Source: CADEED01 sp964444835
Lineage (GTDB): Bacteria > Pseudomonadota > Gammaproteobacteria > Steroidobacterales > Steroidobacteraceae
Length of the DNA stretch: 64,000 bases
Assembly: GCA_964444835.1 (NCBI GenBank)
Contig: CAYUIT010000008.1
Coordinates: 51,356 to 115,355, forward strand
Direction of reading: 5' to 3'
Part shown: positions 34,308 through 42,921 of the stretch, piece after piece
Numbering within the stretch: the stretch's first letter is position 1
Layout: every line of letters begins with the position of its first letter
Notes under the pieces: model-generated
What the model was told of the DNA's origin: nothing
Database searches by the model: none
What the model saw: the letters and a program-made list of their open reading frames with translations, nothing else
Made by a program: the position numbers and the translations under genes

Positions 34308-35274
34308 CGGTCGCACGTGTTTTCCACAGCGAGAACAGCACACCGGCCGCCAGAATCGCGATCGTGATGCCGAGGCCCCACAATGCCGGGAACTTCTCCC
34401 AGCCGAACGCCCACGCGATGAACTGCTTGGAACCGATGAAGATCAGCAACACCGACAGCGCGATCTTCAAGTACATGAAACGATGCACCATCGCCGCCAG
34501 CGCGAAGTACAGCGCACGCAGACCGAGGATCGCGAAGATATTCGACGTGTAGACGATGAACGGGTCCGTCGTGATCAAGAAGATCGCGGGCACCGAGTCG
34601 ACCGCGAAAATCAGATCTGCGATTTCAATCAAGATCAGCGCCAAGAACAACGGGGTGGCAAAGCGCGCCATGCGCCCCGTGGCCGGATCAGTTTGCGTGA
34701 CAAAGAACTTCTCGCCGTGGAGCGTATCGGTCACGCGCATGTGCGAGCGCAGCCAGCGCAACACACGATTTTGCGACAGATCGGGTGGCGGCTCGTTAGC
34801 AAACACGAGCATCTTCACGCCGGTCGCAATCAAAAAGATCGCGAACACATACAGCACCCAACTGAAGTTCTCGACGATTGGCGCACCGATACCAATCATG
34901 ATCGCGCGCAGAATGATCACGCCCAACACGCCCCAGAAGAGCACGCGATGCTGGTAGATGCGCGGGATCGCGAAAAACGAGAAAATCATCGCGATGACAA
35001 AGACGTTGTCCATCGCGAGCGTCTTCTCGATCGCGAAACCTGTTAGGTACTCGATGCCCGATTGCTGGCCGAGGTACCACCAGACCCACGCGCCGAAGCC
35101 GATACCCAACGCGATGTAACAAGCGGAGAGCACTAGGCTCTCGCGCACGCCGATCTCGCGCGTCTCGCGATGCAAGACGCCCAAGTCGAGTACGAGCAAC
35201 ACAATGACGACACCGATGAACGCAAGCCACATCCACACGGGCTTGCTCAAAAAATCGGCGAACAGAAATTCCAC
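34267..35274 (-). CDS. TerC/Alx-family membrane protein
   Basis: 335 residues from GTG at 35274, chosen because GGAGG lies 6 nt upstream and VEFLFADFLSKPVWMWLAF gives a natural N-terminal helix. The open frame to 35331 adds 19 unlikely residues. About nine membrane helices with the family motifs FAIEKTLAMDNVFVIAMIFSFF (in part), LILIEIADLIFAVDSVPAIF and FAILGLRALYFAL. TerC/Alx proteins are linked to tellurite resistance, manganese export and help for metal-loaded exoenzymes. Alx-type genes are often under a manganese riboswitch; I could not identify one here. Confidence 0.92.
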   Translation of the reverse strand: MEFLFADFLSKPVWMWLAFIGVVIVLLVLDLGVLHRETREIGVRESLVLSACYIALGIGFGAWVWWYLGQQSGIEYLTGFAIEKTLAMDNVFVIAMIFSFFAIPRIYQHRVLFWGVLGVIILRAIMIGIGAPIVENFSWVLYVFAIFLIATGVKMLVFANEPPPDLSQNRVLRWLRSHMRVTDTLHGEKFFVTQTDPATGRMARFATPLFLALILIEIADLIFAVDSVPAIFLITTDPFIVYTSNIFAILGLRALYFALAAMVHRFMYLKIALSVLLIFIGSKQFIAWAFGWEKFPALWGLGITIAILAAGVLFSLWKTRATATVPAADSRVPDR

Positions 35275-35280
35275 GGCGGG

Positions 35281-35285
35281 CCTCC
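35281..35285 (-). promoter_or_regulatory. Shine-Dalgarno GGAGG fixing the GTG start of terC
   Basis: The site is half of a 10-bp palindrome CCTCCGGAGG (35281-35290). Placement 6 nt before GTG 35274 supports that start. The palindrome could hide the ribosome site in a very small hairpin, which is speculative. Confidence 0.65.
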
Positions 35286-35535
35286 GGAGGTCGTTGTCAA
35301 TTGCTGACGCCGACATCGCGTGTCGCCGCAAACGCAGCGCTCACGCCAGAGGGGCCCGGTCACCAGGAGCGCGCAGAATAGCGATTTCGATTATTCGATA
35401 AAGACGATCTTTTAGAATTTGAAATTCGATTCCGTCGAATATATAGAAGGCAATCCAGTAGCGAAAACCCTATCCCGCTCAGCAATTTGTATAAACCGCG
35501 ATTGGTTCGCCTCCATACGCGTGTCTTACTGGGCG

Positions 35536-37248
35536 ATGACACACGAATTGCCGCGGCACAAGCCACGGCGGGGGGTCTTTCGCGCACAGGGAGCCGTGCT
35601 GCTCGCCTGGTTGGCCGTGTTCCCACCCGCTGACGGTCGAATCCTCCCACGCCTCGACGCGCGGGCTCCCAAAGTGAGTTTGGAACGTCCACCGGGCGTT
35701 CCTTCCGACGCAGAACTCGAAGCCGCGGGCGCGCGCGTCGGTGAGATCCGCATCTCGCTCATGGACGTGTTCGACACCGCGAATCCCGAGGAGAACACGG
35801 CGTTGGGCCGCGTGGCGAATCGGCTGCATATTGAAACGCGCGAGTCGACGATCCGCGATCAGTTGCTATTCCGCACGGGCGAGCCATACGACGGTCGGTT
35901 GCTCGAGGAGTCGGCACGCTTGCTGCGCGAGACACGCTATCTACGCGATGCCATCGTGCGCCCGATCGGTTACCACGACGGCGTAGTCGACGTCGAAATT
36001 GTCACGCGCGATGTGTGGACGTTGAACCCAGGCGCTTCCTTCGGCCGCAAGGGCGGCAAGAGCACGTCCGGATTCGAACTCGAAGAGCTCAACTTGTTAG
36101 GGCTCGGGGTCGAAGTGTCGCTCGACATCAAGTCGGGCGTCGACCGCGATACAAAATCGATTGAATTCGCCGATCGCCAACTCGGTAGCTCGTGGTGGGG
36201 CCTCGAAGCGCTCTATGAAGACAACAGCGACGGGCAACTGTGGAGCGCGCGACTCGCTAGGCCGTTCTACGCGCTCGACACGCGCTGGGCGGCTGGCGTC
36301 AGCGTGTACGACGACGAGCGCATCACGCCGCGCTACGACTTGGGCACGATCATCGACCAGTATCGTGTGCGCCGTCGCAACAGCAGCGTCTACTGGGGTC
36401 GCTCCGCCGGGCTGCAAGACGGTTGGGTGACGCGCTACACGTTTGGTTTAACGTTCGACGAGCAGAAGTTCGAAACCACGACGGCGCCAAACCTCGCGAC
36501 GCGCTTGCTACCCACTGGCCGCAAGCTCGTCTACCCCTCGCTCGGAATCGAATGGATACAAGACAACTTTCGTACCGAACGCAACCGCGACCAGATCGAA
36601 AAGATCGAGGACTTCGCTCTCGGCTGGCGCGCCTCGGTGCAGCTCGGCTTTGCGAGCGAGAGTGCGGGGTCGGACCGAGATGCTGCGATCTTTGGCGCGC
36701 AAGTCGCCAAAGGCTTCGATAGCGGCGGCCGTCAAACGCTGCTGTTGAATGGCTACACGACGGGCCGAATCGAGAGCGGTGAAACCGCCGGCGTGGTGAC
36801 AGGCGCCGCTGCGCGCTACTACTTTAGGCAGTCGCCGCGCCGCACGTTGTTCCTCGGGCTGAGCGCCGACTTTGCTAACAACCTCGACTTAGAACAGCAG
36901 CTCACACTCGGTGGTGATAGCGGCTTGCGCGGCTATCCGTTGCGCTATCAAGCGGGCACGTCGCGCTGGTTGCTCACGGCAGAGCAGCGCTTCTACACCT
37001 CGTGGTTCCCTTTCCGCCTGTTCAATGTGGGCGGCGCCATCTTCTACGACATGGGCCGCACCACGGGTCGCGACCCGTTGGGCACACCGTCCCTCGGCCT
37101 GCTGCGCGATGTCGGCTTCGGCTTGCGCTTTGGCAATGCGCGCTCGGGCCTCGGCAACGTACTGCATGTCGATTTCGCATTCCCACTCGATGGCGATTCG
37201 TCCATCGACGACGTGCAAGTGTTAGTTGAGACGAAGCGGAGTTACTAG
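35536..37248 (+). CDS. Omp85/BamA-like outer-membrane protein with one POTRA domain
   Basis: 570 residues from ATG at 35536; the frame is open to 35419, but that part is AT-rich promoter-like DNA. A short basic start and hydrophobic stretch (AVLLAWLAVFPPADG) give a signal peptide. A POTRA-like domain (about 100-190; ESTIRDQLLFRTGEPYDGRLL, ESARLLRETRYL) precedes a beta-barrel (GGDSGLRGYP-type motif, FRLFNVGGAIFYDMGR) with a terminal tyrosine. Smaller than BamA, so it is a distinct Omp85-superfamily member rather than the essential assembly protein. It abuts the eptA-like gene with no gap, so the two are likely co-expressed and may both concern the envelope. Confidence 0.82.
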   Translation: MTHELPRHKPRRGVFRAQGAVLLAWLAVFPPADGRILPRLDARAPKVSLERPPGVPSDAELEAAGARVGEIRISLMDVFDTANPEENTALGRVANRLHIETRESTIRDQLLFRTGEPYDGRLLEESARLLRETRYLRDAIVRPIGYHDGVVDVEIVTRDVWTLNPGASFGRKGGKSTSGFELEELNLLGLGVEVSLDIKSGVDRDTKSIEFADRQLGSSWWGLEALYEDNSDGQLWSARLARPFYALDTRWAAGVSVYDDERITPRYDLGTIIDQYRVRRRNSSVYWGRSAGLQDGWVTRYTFGLTFDEQKFETTTAPNLATRLLPTGRKLVYPSLGIEWIQDNFRTERNRDQIEKIEDFALGWRASVQLGFASESAGSDRDAAIFGAQVAKGFDSGGRQTLLLNGYTTGRIESGETAGVVTGAAARYYFRQSPRRTLFLGLSADFANNLDLEQQLTLGGDSGLRGYPLRYQAGTSRWLLTAEQRFYTSWFPFRLFNVGGAIFYDMGRTTGRDPLGTPSLGLLRDVGFGLRFGNARSGLGNVLHVDFAFPLDGDSSIDDVQVLVETKRSY

Positions 37249-38913
37249 ATGCCGCTGAAACGTCCCACGGTGCGAGTCGAAACGCTCATTCTCGGCGTCG
37301 CGATCTACTTCATTGCTTTCGCGAACGGATCGTGGTGGCGCGCGCTCGCACAAGGTCGCGAGCTCCACTCCGGCCAAACGTGGTTGTTCTTCGCTGCGTG
37401 CTTCGTCGCGCTCGCTGCCGTGCACTATGTGCTGCTGGCCCTGGTTGCGAATCGCTGGACTGTCAAGCCAGTGCTGGTCGTGCTGGTGATTGCGACGGCG
37501 TTCGCGTCCTACTACATGAGCACGTACCACGTACTGCTCGATCCCACGATGCTACAAAACGTGCTCGCCACCGATGCTCACGAAACACGCGAACTCCTCT
37601 CGCTCTCGATGGTGGGTTACGTCATCGCGTGGTCGGCGCCGCCGATCGCCTGCATCATGTGGGTGCAGTTGCAGCAGCGTCCGCTGTGGCACGCACTCGG
37701 CTTTCGGGTGGCGACCGTGGCAATTGCGCTGGTCGTCGCCGCGGGCGCACTGCTCCCTGTCAATCGCGACTTCACGTCCTTGATGCGCAACCAACGCGAG
37801 CTTCGCTATCTCGCAACGCCTGGTAACTTTGTCTACTCACTCGCGCGCACTGTCGCGAGCGATGTCGCAGCAGACGCTGGCCCCAAGCAAGTCGTTGGCG
37901 CAGACGCACATTTCGTGCCGAAGCTTGCAACCCGCCAGCGTCCCACGGTTTTCGTCTTTGTGTTAGGCGAAACCGCCCGCGCAGAGGATTTCTCGCTGTT
38001 CGGCTACGGCCGCGATACGAACCCTGAGCTCGCGCGACTCGACGTCGTCAAGTTCGATCGAGTCACGTCCTGCGGCACATCCACGGAAGTATCGGTGCCA
38101 TGCATTTTTTCGCCATACGGTCGCGCGGATTACGACGAGCAACTCATCCGCCACTCGGAAGGCTTGCTGCACGTGCTGCGGCGCGCGGGCTTCGCAGTGC
38201 GTTGGCGCGAGAACCAATCTGGTTGCAAGGGCGTCTGTGACGCGCCGGGCATCGACTACCAACAGCTCGACGCCACGCTAGCACCCGATCTTTGCGCAGA
38301 CGGCGAGTGCCACGACGAGATTCTCGTGCGCAGCCTTGAGCGCGACTTGAAAACGATCGCGGGCAATACCGTCATCGTGCTACACATGATGGGCAATCAC
38401 GGCCCAGCCTATTACAAGCGTTACCCGGAAGCATTCAGGCGGTTCACGCCAGATTGCCGCACCGCGGAGTTACGCGAGTGTTCACGCGAAGAGGTCGTGA
38501 ACGCCTTCGACAACGTGATTCTGTACACCGATCATGTCTTGAGCGAGATCATTCGCGTGCTCGACAAGGCAGACGATCGATTCGACACGGCCATGCTTTA
38601 CGTTTCAGATCACGGCGAGTCGCTCGGTGAGGGCGGCCTGTATCTGCACGGGATTCCGTACGCCATCGCGCCGGACCATCAGACCCATGTCCCCATGATC
38701 GCCTGGATGTCGCAACCATTCGCGCAGGCGGCCGGTATCGACCCGCGCTGCCTGCGCGTGCGCGCAGACGAGACGCTATCGCACGACAACATCTTTCACT
38801 CACTTCTCGGTGTGCTGGATGTCGAGACCAACATCTATCGCGCGGAGCGCGACCTGTTCTTGCCGTGCCGACGGGGGCCCGACACACCGGCTACGACGGT
38901 CGTTGGCCGTTAG
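37249..38913 (+). CDS. eptA: Lipid A phosphoethanolamine transferase (EptA/MCR family)
   Basis: 554 residues. Five membrane helices in the first 180 residues, then a periplasmic alkaline-phosphatase/sulfatase-like domain. Hallmarks: FVLGETARAEDFSLFGYGR, catalytic-threonine motif TSCGTSTEVSVPC with nucleophile Thr279 (corresponding to Thr285 of MCR-1), LHMMGNHGPAYYKRYPEAF (in part) and YVSDHGESLGE for zinc binding. Several cysteine pairs match the family disulfides. The enzyme moves phosphoethanolamine onto lipid A and so reduces sensitivity to polymyxin. It is a chromosomal homologue; neighbours give no sign of mobility. It starts on the base after the stop of the Omp85-like gene. Confidence 0.9.
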   Translation: MPLKRPTVRVETLILGVAIYFIAFANGSWWRALAQGRELHSGQTWLFFAACFVALAAVHYVLLALVANRWTVKPVLVVLVIATAFASYYMSTYHVLLDPTMLQNVLATDAHETRELLSLSMVGYVIAWSAPPIACIMWVQLQQRPLWHALGFRVATVAIALVVAAGALLPVNRDFTSLMRNQRELRYLATPGNFVYSLARTVASDVAADAGPKQVVGADAHFVPKLATRQRPTVFVFVLGETARAEDFSLFGYGRDTNPELARLDVVKFDRVTSCGTSTEVSVPCIFSPYGRADYDEQLIRHSEGLLHVLRRAGFAVRWRENQSGCKGVCDAPGIDYQQLDATLAPDLCADGECHDEILVRSLERDLKTIAGNTVIVLHMMGNHGPAYYKRYPEAFRRFTPDCRTAELRECSREEVVNAFDNVILYTDHVLSEIIRVLDKADDRFDTAMLYVSDHGESLGEGGLYLHGIPYAIAPDHQTHVPMIAWMSQPFAQAAGIDPRCLRVRADETLSHDNIFHSLLGVLDVETNIYRAERDLFLPCRRGPDTPATTVVGR

Positions 38914-39009
38914 CGCACGCACATTTGGCAACGCTCAGCGACGGGCGTAGTCTTCGATCGAGGGTTGGGGAACCCTGTTGCGCGGCGATCTCGTCGCGAG
39001 GCTTACGCG

Positions 39010-39750
39010 ATGCTTTGCAGGGAAAGCAGTCGTCAGCCCAAGCCTTGGATTGGCTGGGCGGCCTTCATACTGGTGTTTAGCAGCACCGGATTGCGTGCGG
39101 GCGAGTTCAGCGCGGCGGTATCTGCTTCCTCCGATTATGTTGAACATGGTCTCAGCCGATCGCGAGGCGACGCTGTCGTGCGCGTGCATGGCGCCTGGGC
39201 GCTGCCGCGAGGCATCACCGTGGGAGCTGCGGCAGGCACGCTCGATCTCAACCCCGGCCGTGGACCGGCACATGAACTTGGCTTCTATCTGGGCAAGCAA
39301 TGGGCGCTCAGCGATGATTGGTCGTTGCGCCTCGAGACTGCGCGCTATGAATTCGGCCCGAACGCGCGTCGTGGCTCCTACGATTACAGCGAACTAACCA
39401 CTGTCGTGTCGTATCGTCGGTGGCTGTCGGCCAGCATTGGCTACTCACCGGACTACTCGTTGTTCTCGCGCCGCGGCGGAGCCAGCGAACGGTCGGCTAT
39501 CAACTACGCCGTGACAATGCGCTATCCACTGAAGCATGGCATCACCTTGCTCACAGGGGCGGGCCATTACGACCTAACCGATTTGTTCGGCACCGGCTTC
39601 TGGTACTGGAATGCGGGAGCGCAGCTCGATCTGCGCAAGGCATCATTCGCGCTCTCGTTCATCGACACCGATCGGACGGCGGTCGGATTGTTTGGGAGCC
39701 AAACAGCTGGGCAACGTGTTTCGGCCTCCATTGCGGTGCGGCTCCAATGA
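39010..39750 (+). CDS. TorF-family putative porin (TIGR02001-like)
   Basis: 246 residues from ATG at 39010; a TTG at 38965 extends the frame without clear benefit. A signal peptide (WIGWAAFILVFSSTGLRA) is followed by strands of a small outer-membrane beta-barrel. SASSDYVEHGLSRSRGDAVV and the alternating aromatic strand pattern are typical of this putative porin family. The final residues VSASIAVRLQ end in Gln rather than Phe. The ATGA at its end overlaps the sigma factor by 4 bp, so it may be an envelope member of the sigma cluster. Function (what it lets through) is unknown. Confidence 0.75.
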   Translation: MLCRESSRQPKPWIGWAAFILVFSSTGLRAGEFSAAVSASSDYVEHGLSRSRGDAVVRVHGAWALPRGITVGAAAGTLDLNPGRGPAHELGFYLGKQWALSDDWSLRLETARYEFGPNARRGSYDYSELTTVVSYRRWLSASIGYSPDYSLFSRRGGASERSAINYAVTMRYPLKHGITLLTGAGHYDLTDLFGTGFWYWNAGAQLDLRKASFALSFIDTDRTAVGLFGSQTAGQRVSASIAVRLQ

Positions 39751-40355
39751 ACCCCGAAGAGGCCGCGCGGAACTCATCCGCAGACGATCTCGAATTGCTT
39801 GGGCGGATTGCCGCGCGCGACCGCACCGCGCTGCGTAGCTTGTATTTGCGCTACGCGCGGCGCATCCAGCGATTCGCCGAACGCATGACCCGCGACAACG
39901 GAGTTGCCGAGGAAATCGTGGACGATACGTTTCTCGCCGTGTGGGACGGCGCCGCGCAGTTTCGCGGTGCGTCCCGGCCATCAACTTGGTTGTTCGGTAT
40001 TGCCTATCGGCGGGCGCTCAAAGCGCTCGAGTATCGCAACGCGCGCCTTCCCCTCGCGACACATGCTCCGTCGCAGCAGCGTGAATCCGCGCGCAGCGAA
40101 GTTGCCAGCGAGAATGCCGACGCCGAGATCGAGGATTGGGTCGAGACGGGGCTCGCTACGCTCTCGGAAGAACACCGCGCCGTGCTCGAGCTCACTTACT
40201 ACTTGGGATTGACGTGCGAGGAAGTTGCAGACGTCCTGCAATGCCCACTCGGTACCGTGAAGTCGCGCCTGTTTAACGCACGCGAACGGCTTCGCCAGGC
40301 ACTCGTCGCAGCCGGTGCACCGAGCGCGGAACAACCGCGCGTGACGGAGCATTGA
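39747..40355 (+). CDS. ECF RNA polymerase sigma factor
   Basis: 202 residues from ATG at 39747 (ATGA overlap with the porin stop); the longer open frame from 39420 is the porin read in another frame. Region 2 (about 28-95: LRSLYLRYARRIQRFAERMT, EEIVDDTFLAVWDGAAQFRG, STWLFGIAYRRAL) and region 4 (about 135-190: LSEEHRAVLELTYYLGLTCE, VADVLQCPLGTVKSRLFNAR) are clear. The anti-sigma gene starts 1 bp within its stop (TGATG), so the pair is coupled. It probably directs transcription of its own operon and possibly the envelope genes nearby. Confidence 0.93.
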   Translation: MNPEEAARNSSADDLELLGRIAARDRTALRSLYLRYARRIQRFAERMTRDNGVAEEIVDDTFLAVWDGAAQFRGASRPSTWLFGIAYRRALKALEYRNARLPLATHAPSQQRESARSEVASENADAEIEDWVETGLATLSEEHRAVLELTYYLGLTCEEVADVLQCPLGTVKSRLFNARERLRQALVAAGAPSAEQPRVTEH

Positions 40356-40993
40356 TGAGCGTCACACCCATGCGGCCGGTCGATTGTGCAGCGTTCGATC
40401 GCCATCTCCCGTGGCTCGCCAATGGCACGATCGAACCCGGGACGCGCGCCGCGCTCGAGCAGCATGCGGAGCGCTGCGCGCGCTGCCGCAAAGAATGGGA
40501 GCTCGAAAAGCGCATCGTCGCAGCGATTCGCGCAGATGACGACGAGGCCGTGGACGCAGAGCAGCTCGAACGCGCGTTGCGTCGCATCGAGCTGCGAATC
40601 GACCGGCCGCGTCCGGCGAGGCGACCGCGGCTCTACGCTGTCATCATTGCGCAAGCCGCCACCATTGCGGTGTTAGCGATCGCACTCGTTTGGCAATGGC
40701 GCAGCGCGCGCGCTCCGGAGTATCGAACCGTGACGACAACCGCGGTGCAATACGATGCTGCAGTTCCGATCCTGCGCGTTGCGATGGCGCCGCAGGGGCG
40801 CGCAGAAGCTGACGCCATCTTTGCACGTAGTGGGGTGCGGGCCTTGGCGACACCCTCGCCCAACGGCATTTACACAGTCACTCCGATCACCGATTCCGCC
40901 GATGCAGCACTCACAGCACTGATCGAGTTACGCAGTGAATCCGGCGTGTTGTTCGCCGAGATCGTGCAATTGGGCGCAGACACTCGTGATTAG
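40355..40993 (+). CDS. Zinc-binding anti-sigma factor (ZAS type), membrane-anchored
   Basis: 212 residues from ATG at 40355 (TGATG with the sigma stop); a TTG one codon earlier is unlikely. The N-terminal domain has the HxxxCxxC zinc motif in QHAERCARC, the usual sigma-binding ZAS element. A helix at about 95-115 (YAVIIAQAATIAVLAIALVW) spans the membrane, leaving about 95 residues outside. It should hold the sigma factor inactive until a signal frees it. The end overlaps the start of the subtilase by 8 bp. That protease could be the device that cuts the periplasmic part, although this is inference. Confidence 0.88.
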   Translation: MSVTPMRPVDCAAFDRHLPWLANGTIEPGTRAALEQHAERCARCRKEWELEKRIVAAIRADDDEAVDAEQLERALRRIELRIDRPRPARRPRLYAVIIAQAATIAVLAIALVWQWRSARAPEYRTVTTTAVQYDAAVPILRVAMAPQGRAEADAIFARSGVRALATPSPNGIYTVTPITDSADAALTALIELRSESGVLFAEIVQLGADTRD

Positions 40994-42257
40994 GTTGTTA
41001 GTCGCTGCGTGGCTTACGTTGACGCTCGGGGGCTGCGCTGCGCCGACCTCGCTAGTCCCGCTGACGGCCACACTCACTACCGCGGAGCGCGCCGACCCAG
41101 CGCGCCAGATCGTCGTTACATTTCGCGATACCCACTCGAGCCTGAAAACCGATGCTGGTGCATCTCCGCGCGCTTACGCCGACACCTCACGCTACGACGG
41201 CGCCTTGCAGTCGTCGGCACTTGCACGACGTATCGCGGCGCAATACACGCTACGCCCCGTGTCGGGCTGGCGCATCGCCTCACTCGAGGTCTATTGCGCC
41301 GTCTTCGAATTGGCAAGCGAGGCCGCGATGGAATCGACGCTCGCGCGTTTACGGCGCGATTCTCGCATCGAGAGCGCCGAGCCGATGCGCCAATTCACAA
41401 CGAGTCTCGCATCGCGAACCTACGATGACCCGTACTTTGCGCTACAGCGCGGAATCGCACGCATCCGCGTTCCCGAGGCGCAGCAAGTAGCGCGCGGCCG
41501 CGGCATCACGATCGCGTTGATCGACACCGGCGTCGATCGTACGCACCCAGACCTCGCTGCACGGATCGTCGAAACCCAGAACTTTGTCGACTCGGACGCT
41601 GCCGCCTTCCAGCACGACCGCCACGGTACGGCGATTGCCGGCATCATCGCAGCAACGTCGAACAATGGCATTGGCATCGTCGGCGTGGCACCCGAAGCGC
41701 GGTTGTTAGCCTACAAGGCGTGTTGGACGGAGCGCAGCGCCAGCACCGCCGTCTGCAATACCCTCACGCTCGCGGCGGCGCTCGATACGGCGATCGAACG
41801 GCGTGCGCGCATCATCAATTTGAGCCTCGTCGGACCTAACGACCCGCTCCTCGCGCGTCTCGTAATCGTGGCGCAGCAGCGCGGTGCCATCGTGGTCGGA
41901 GCCAGCTCGAACCAGCCGGGCGAGGGCTTCCCCGGAGCCGTAGCCGGTGTACTGGTGGTCGCCGACTCAGATGCCGCTCTTCGGCCCGTCGCGTACGCGC
42001 AGCAAACCGCGCTGCTTGGTGCTCCGGGACAGGATGCACTGACATTGCTCCCCGGGGGTCGCTACGACTACGTGTCGGGCGCGTCCGCATCCACGGCGAT
42101 GGTCAGTGGCGTCGTGGCGCTGGCCTTGCAGCGGTGGCCCCGCGCCGAACCCATGGCTGTTATCGAGCGCTTACGGCGAACTGCGAGCGCAGGCCCGGCA
42201 ACCGTCCGCTTGGTCGATGCTTGGGCCGCCGTCACCGATACCGCCGACGCGAACTGA
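40986..42257 (+). CDS. Subtilisin-like (S8) serine protease, lipoprotein
   Basis: 423 residues from GTG at 40986, giving a proper lipoprotein signal (LLVAAWLTLTLGGC, Cys17). The upstream extension to 40935 lies in the anti-sigma gene. A propeptide-like region (about 40-140) precedes the S8 domain. The triad is Asp180 (ALIDTGVD), His213 (DRHGTAIAG) and Ser367 (YVSGASASTAMVSG). The last is a variant of GTSMAxPH but keeps the serine. The N309 region (VVGASSN) supplies the oxyanion asparagine. It should act outside the inner membrane on unknown substrates; the 8-bp overlap with the anti-sigma gene ties it to that signalling circuit. Confidence 0.9.
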   Translation: MIRLLVAAWLTLTLGGCAAPTSLVPLTATLTTAERADPARQIVVTFRDTHSSLKTDAGASPRAYADTSRYDGALQSSALARRIAAQYTLRPVSGWRIASLEVYCAVFELASEAAMESTLARLRRDSRIESAEPMRQFTTSLASRTYDDPYFALQRGIARIRVPEAQQVARGRGITIALIDTGVDRTHPDLAARIVETQNFVDSDAAAFQHDRHGTAIAGIIAATSNNGIGIVGVAPEARLLAYKACWTERSASTAVCNTLTLAAALDTAIERRARIINLSLVGPNDPLLARLVIVAQQRGAIVVGASSNQPGEGFPGAVAGVLVVADSDAALRPVAYAQQTALLGAPGQDALTLLPGGRYDYVSGASASTAMVSGVVALALQRWPRAEPMAVIERLRRTASAGPATVRLVDAWAAVTDTADAN

Positions 42258-42333
42258 ACCCCTAGCGGCGGCGGCCGTACTCACCCTCGAAGTCGTGCTA
42301 TCGGCCGACACCACGAACCACGGGGAGAAATAC

Positions 42334-42909
42334 ATGATGAAGGGTAAACGAGCGACGATCTCAACCATTGCGATGCTGGGAGTGGCCGTTGTTGCCATGG
42401 CGCATGACCACTCGAGCACACTGCGGTTATCCGCCAAGCTCAAGCCGACGAATGAGGTGCCCGCGCTGTCTTCAACTGCCTCTGGCAGCTTCAAGGCCAC
42501 ACTCGATACGGTGAATGAAACGCTGACGTACGAACTCAGTTACGCCGATACGGAAGCACCTGTGTTGCAAGCGCACATCCACGTTGGCCAGCCCGGCGTG
42601 AATGGTGGCATTTCGGTGTTCTTGTGCGGTAATCCGCCGACCGTCCCAGCCGCCACGGTGCCGCAACCACCGGCGTGTCCGCCGGCACCTGCCACAGTGA
42701 CGGGCGTCATTACGGCTGCCAACATCATTGGTCCGAACGCGCAGGGCGTTGCCCCCACTGCAGCCGGCGTGAACGAGTTTGCCGAGCTCGCCCGGCTGAT
42801 TCGCAGCCGTGTCACGTACGTCAACGTGCACTCGTCGAAATTCCCGGGCGGTGAGGTCCGCGGGGCCGTGAAGGTATCGGATAGCCGCGGCGATCGCGAC
42901 GACGATTGA
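42334..42909 (+). CDS. CHRD-domain secreted protein
   Basis: 191 residues from ATG at 42334 with GGGAGA 6 nt upstream; the longer frame from 42106 runs through the subtilase. A signal peptide (ISTIAMLGVAVVAMA) is followed by a CHRD domain. It has the usual pattern: RLSAKLKPTNEVPALSSTASG, a VNETLTYELSYAD segment, QAHIHVGQPGVNGGISVFLC and VNVHSSKFPGGEVRGAV. A cysteine- and proline-rich loop (PPTVPAATVPQPPACPP) is inserted in the middle. The tail is acidic. CHRD domains are extracellular and of unknown function. 77 bp after the subtilase; may be in the same unit. Confidence 0.85.
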   Translation: MMKGKRATISTIAMLGVAVVAMAHDHSSTLRLSAKLKPTNEVPALSSTASGSFKATLDTVNETLTYELSYADTEAPVLQAHIHVGQPGVNGGISVFLCGNPPTVPAATVPQPPACPPAPATVTGVITAANIIGPNAQGVAPTAAGVNEFAELARLIRSRVTYVNVHSSKFPGGEVRGAVKVSDSRGDRDDD

Positions 42910-42921
42910 GGACAACGCTCG

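Noticed and set aside
34483..35046. 187-residue frame opposite terC
   Set aside because: Highly charged shadow of membrane-helix codons; no start signal.
35286..35535. Possible manganese riboswitch before terC
   Set aside because: Looked for the yybP-ykoY pattern because Alx-type genes may carry it; I could not identify its conserved elements in the short leader.
37249..38913. Mobile colistin-resistance gene
   Set aside because: The product is EptA/MCR-family, but no insertion sequence, PAP2 partner or transfer function is near; composition matches neighbours, so it looks chromosomal.
39420..39746. Extended start of the ECF sigma factor
   Set aside because: Region belongs to the porin in another frame; ATG at 39747 overlaps the porin stop.
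42106..42333. Extended start of the CHRD protein
   Set aside because: Lies in the subtilase; a Shine-Dalgarno and signal peptide mark 42334.
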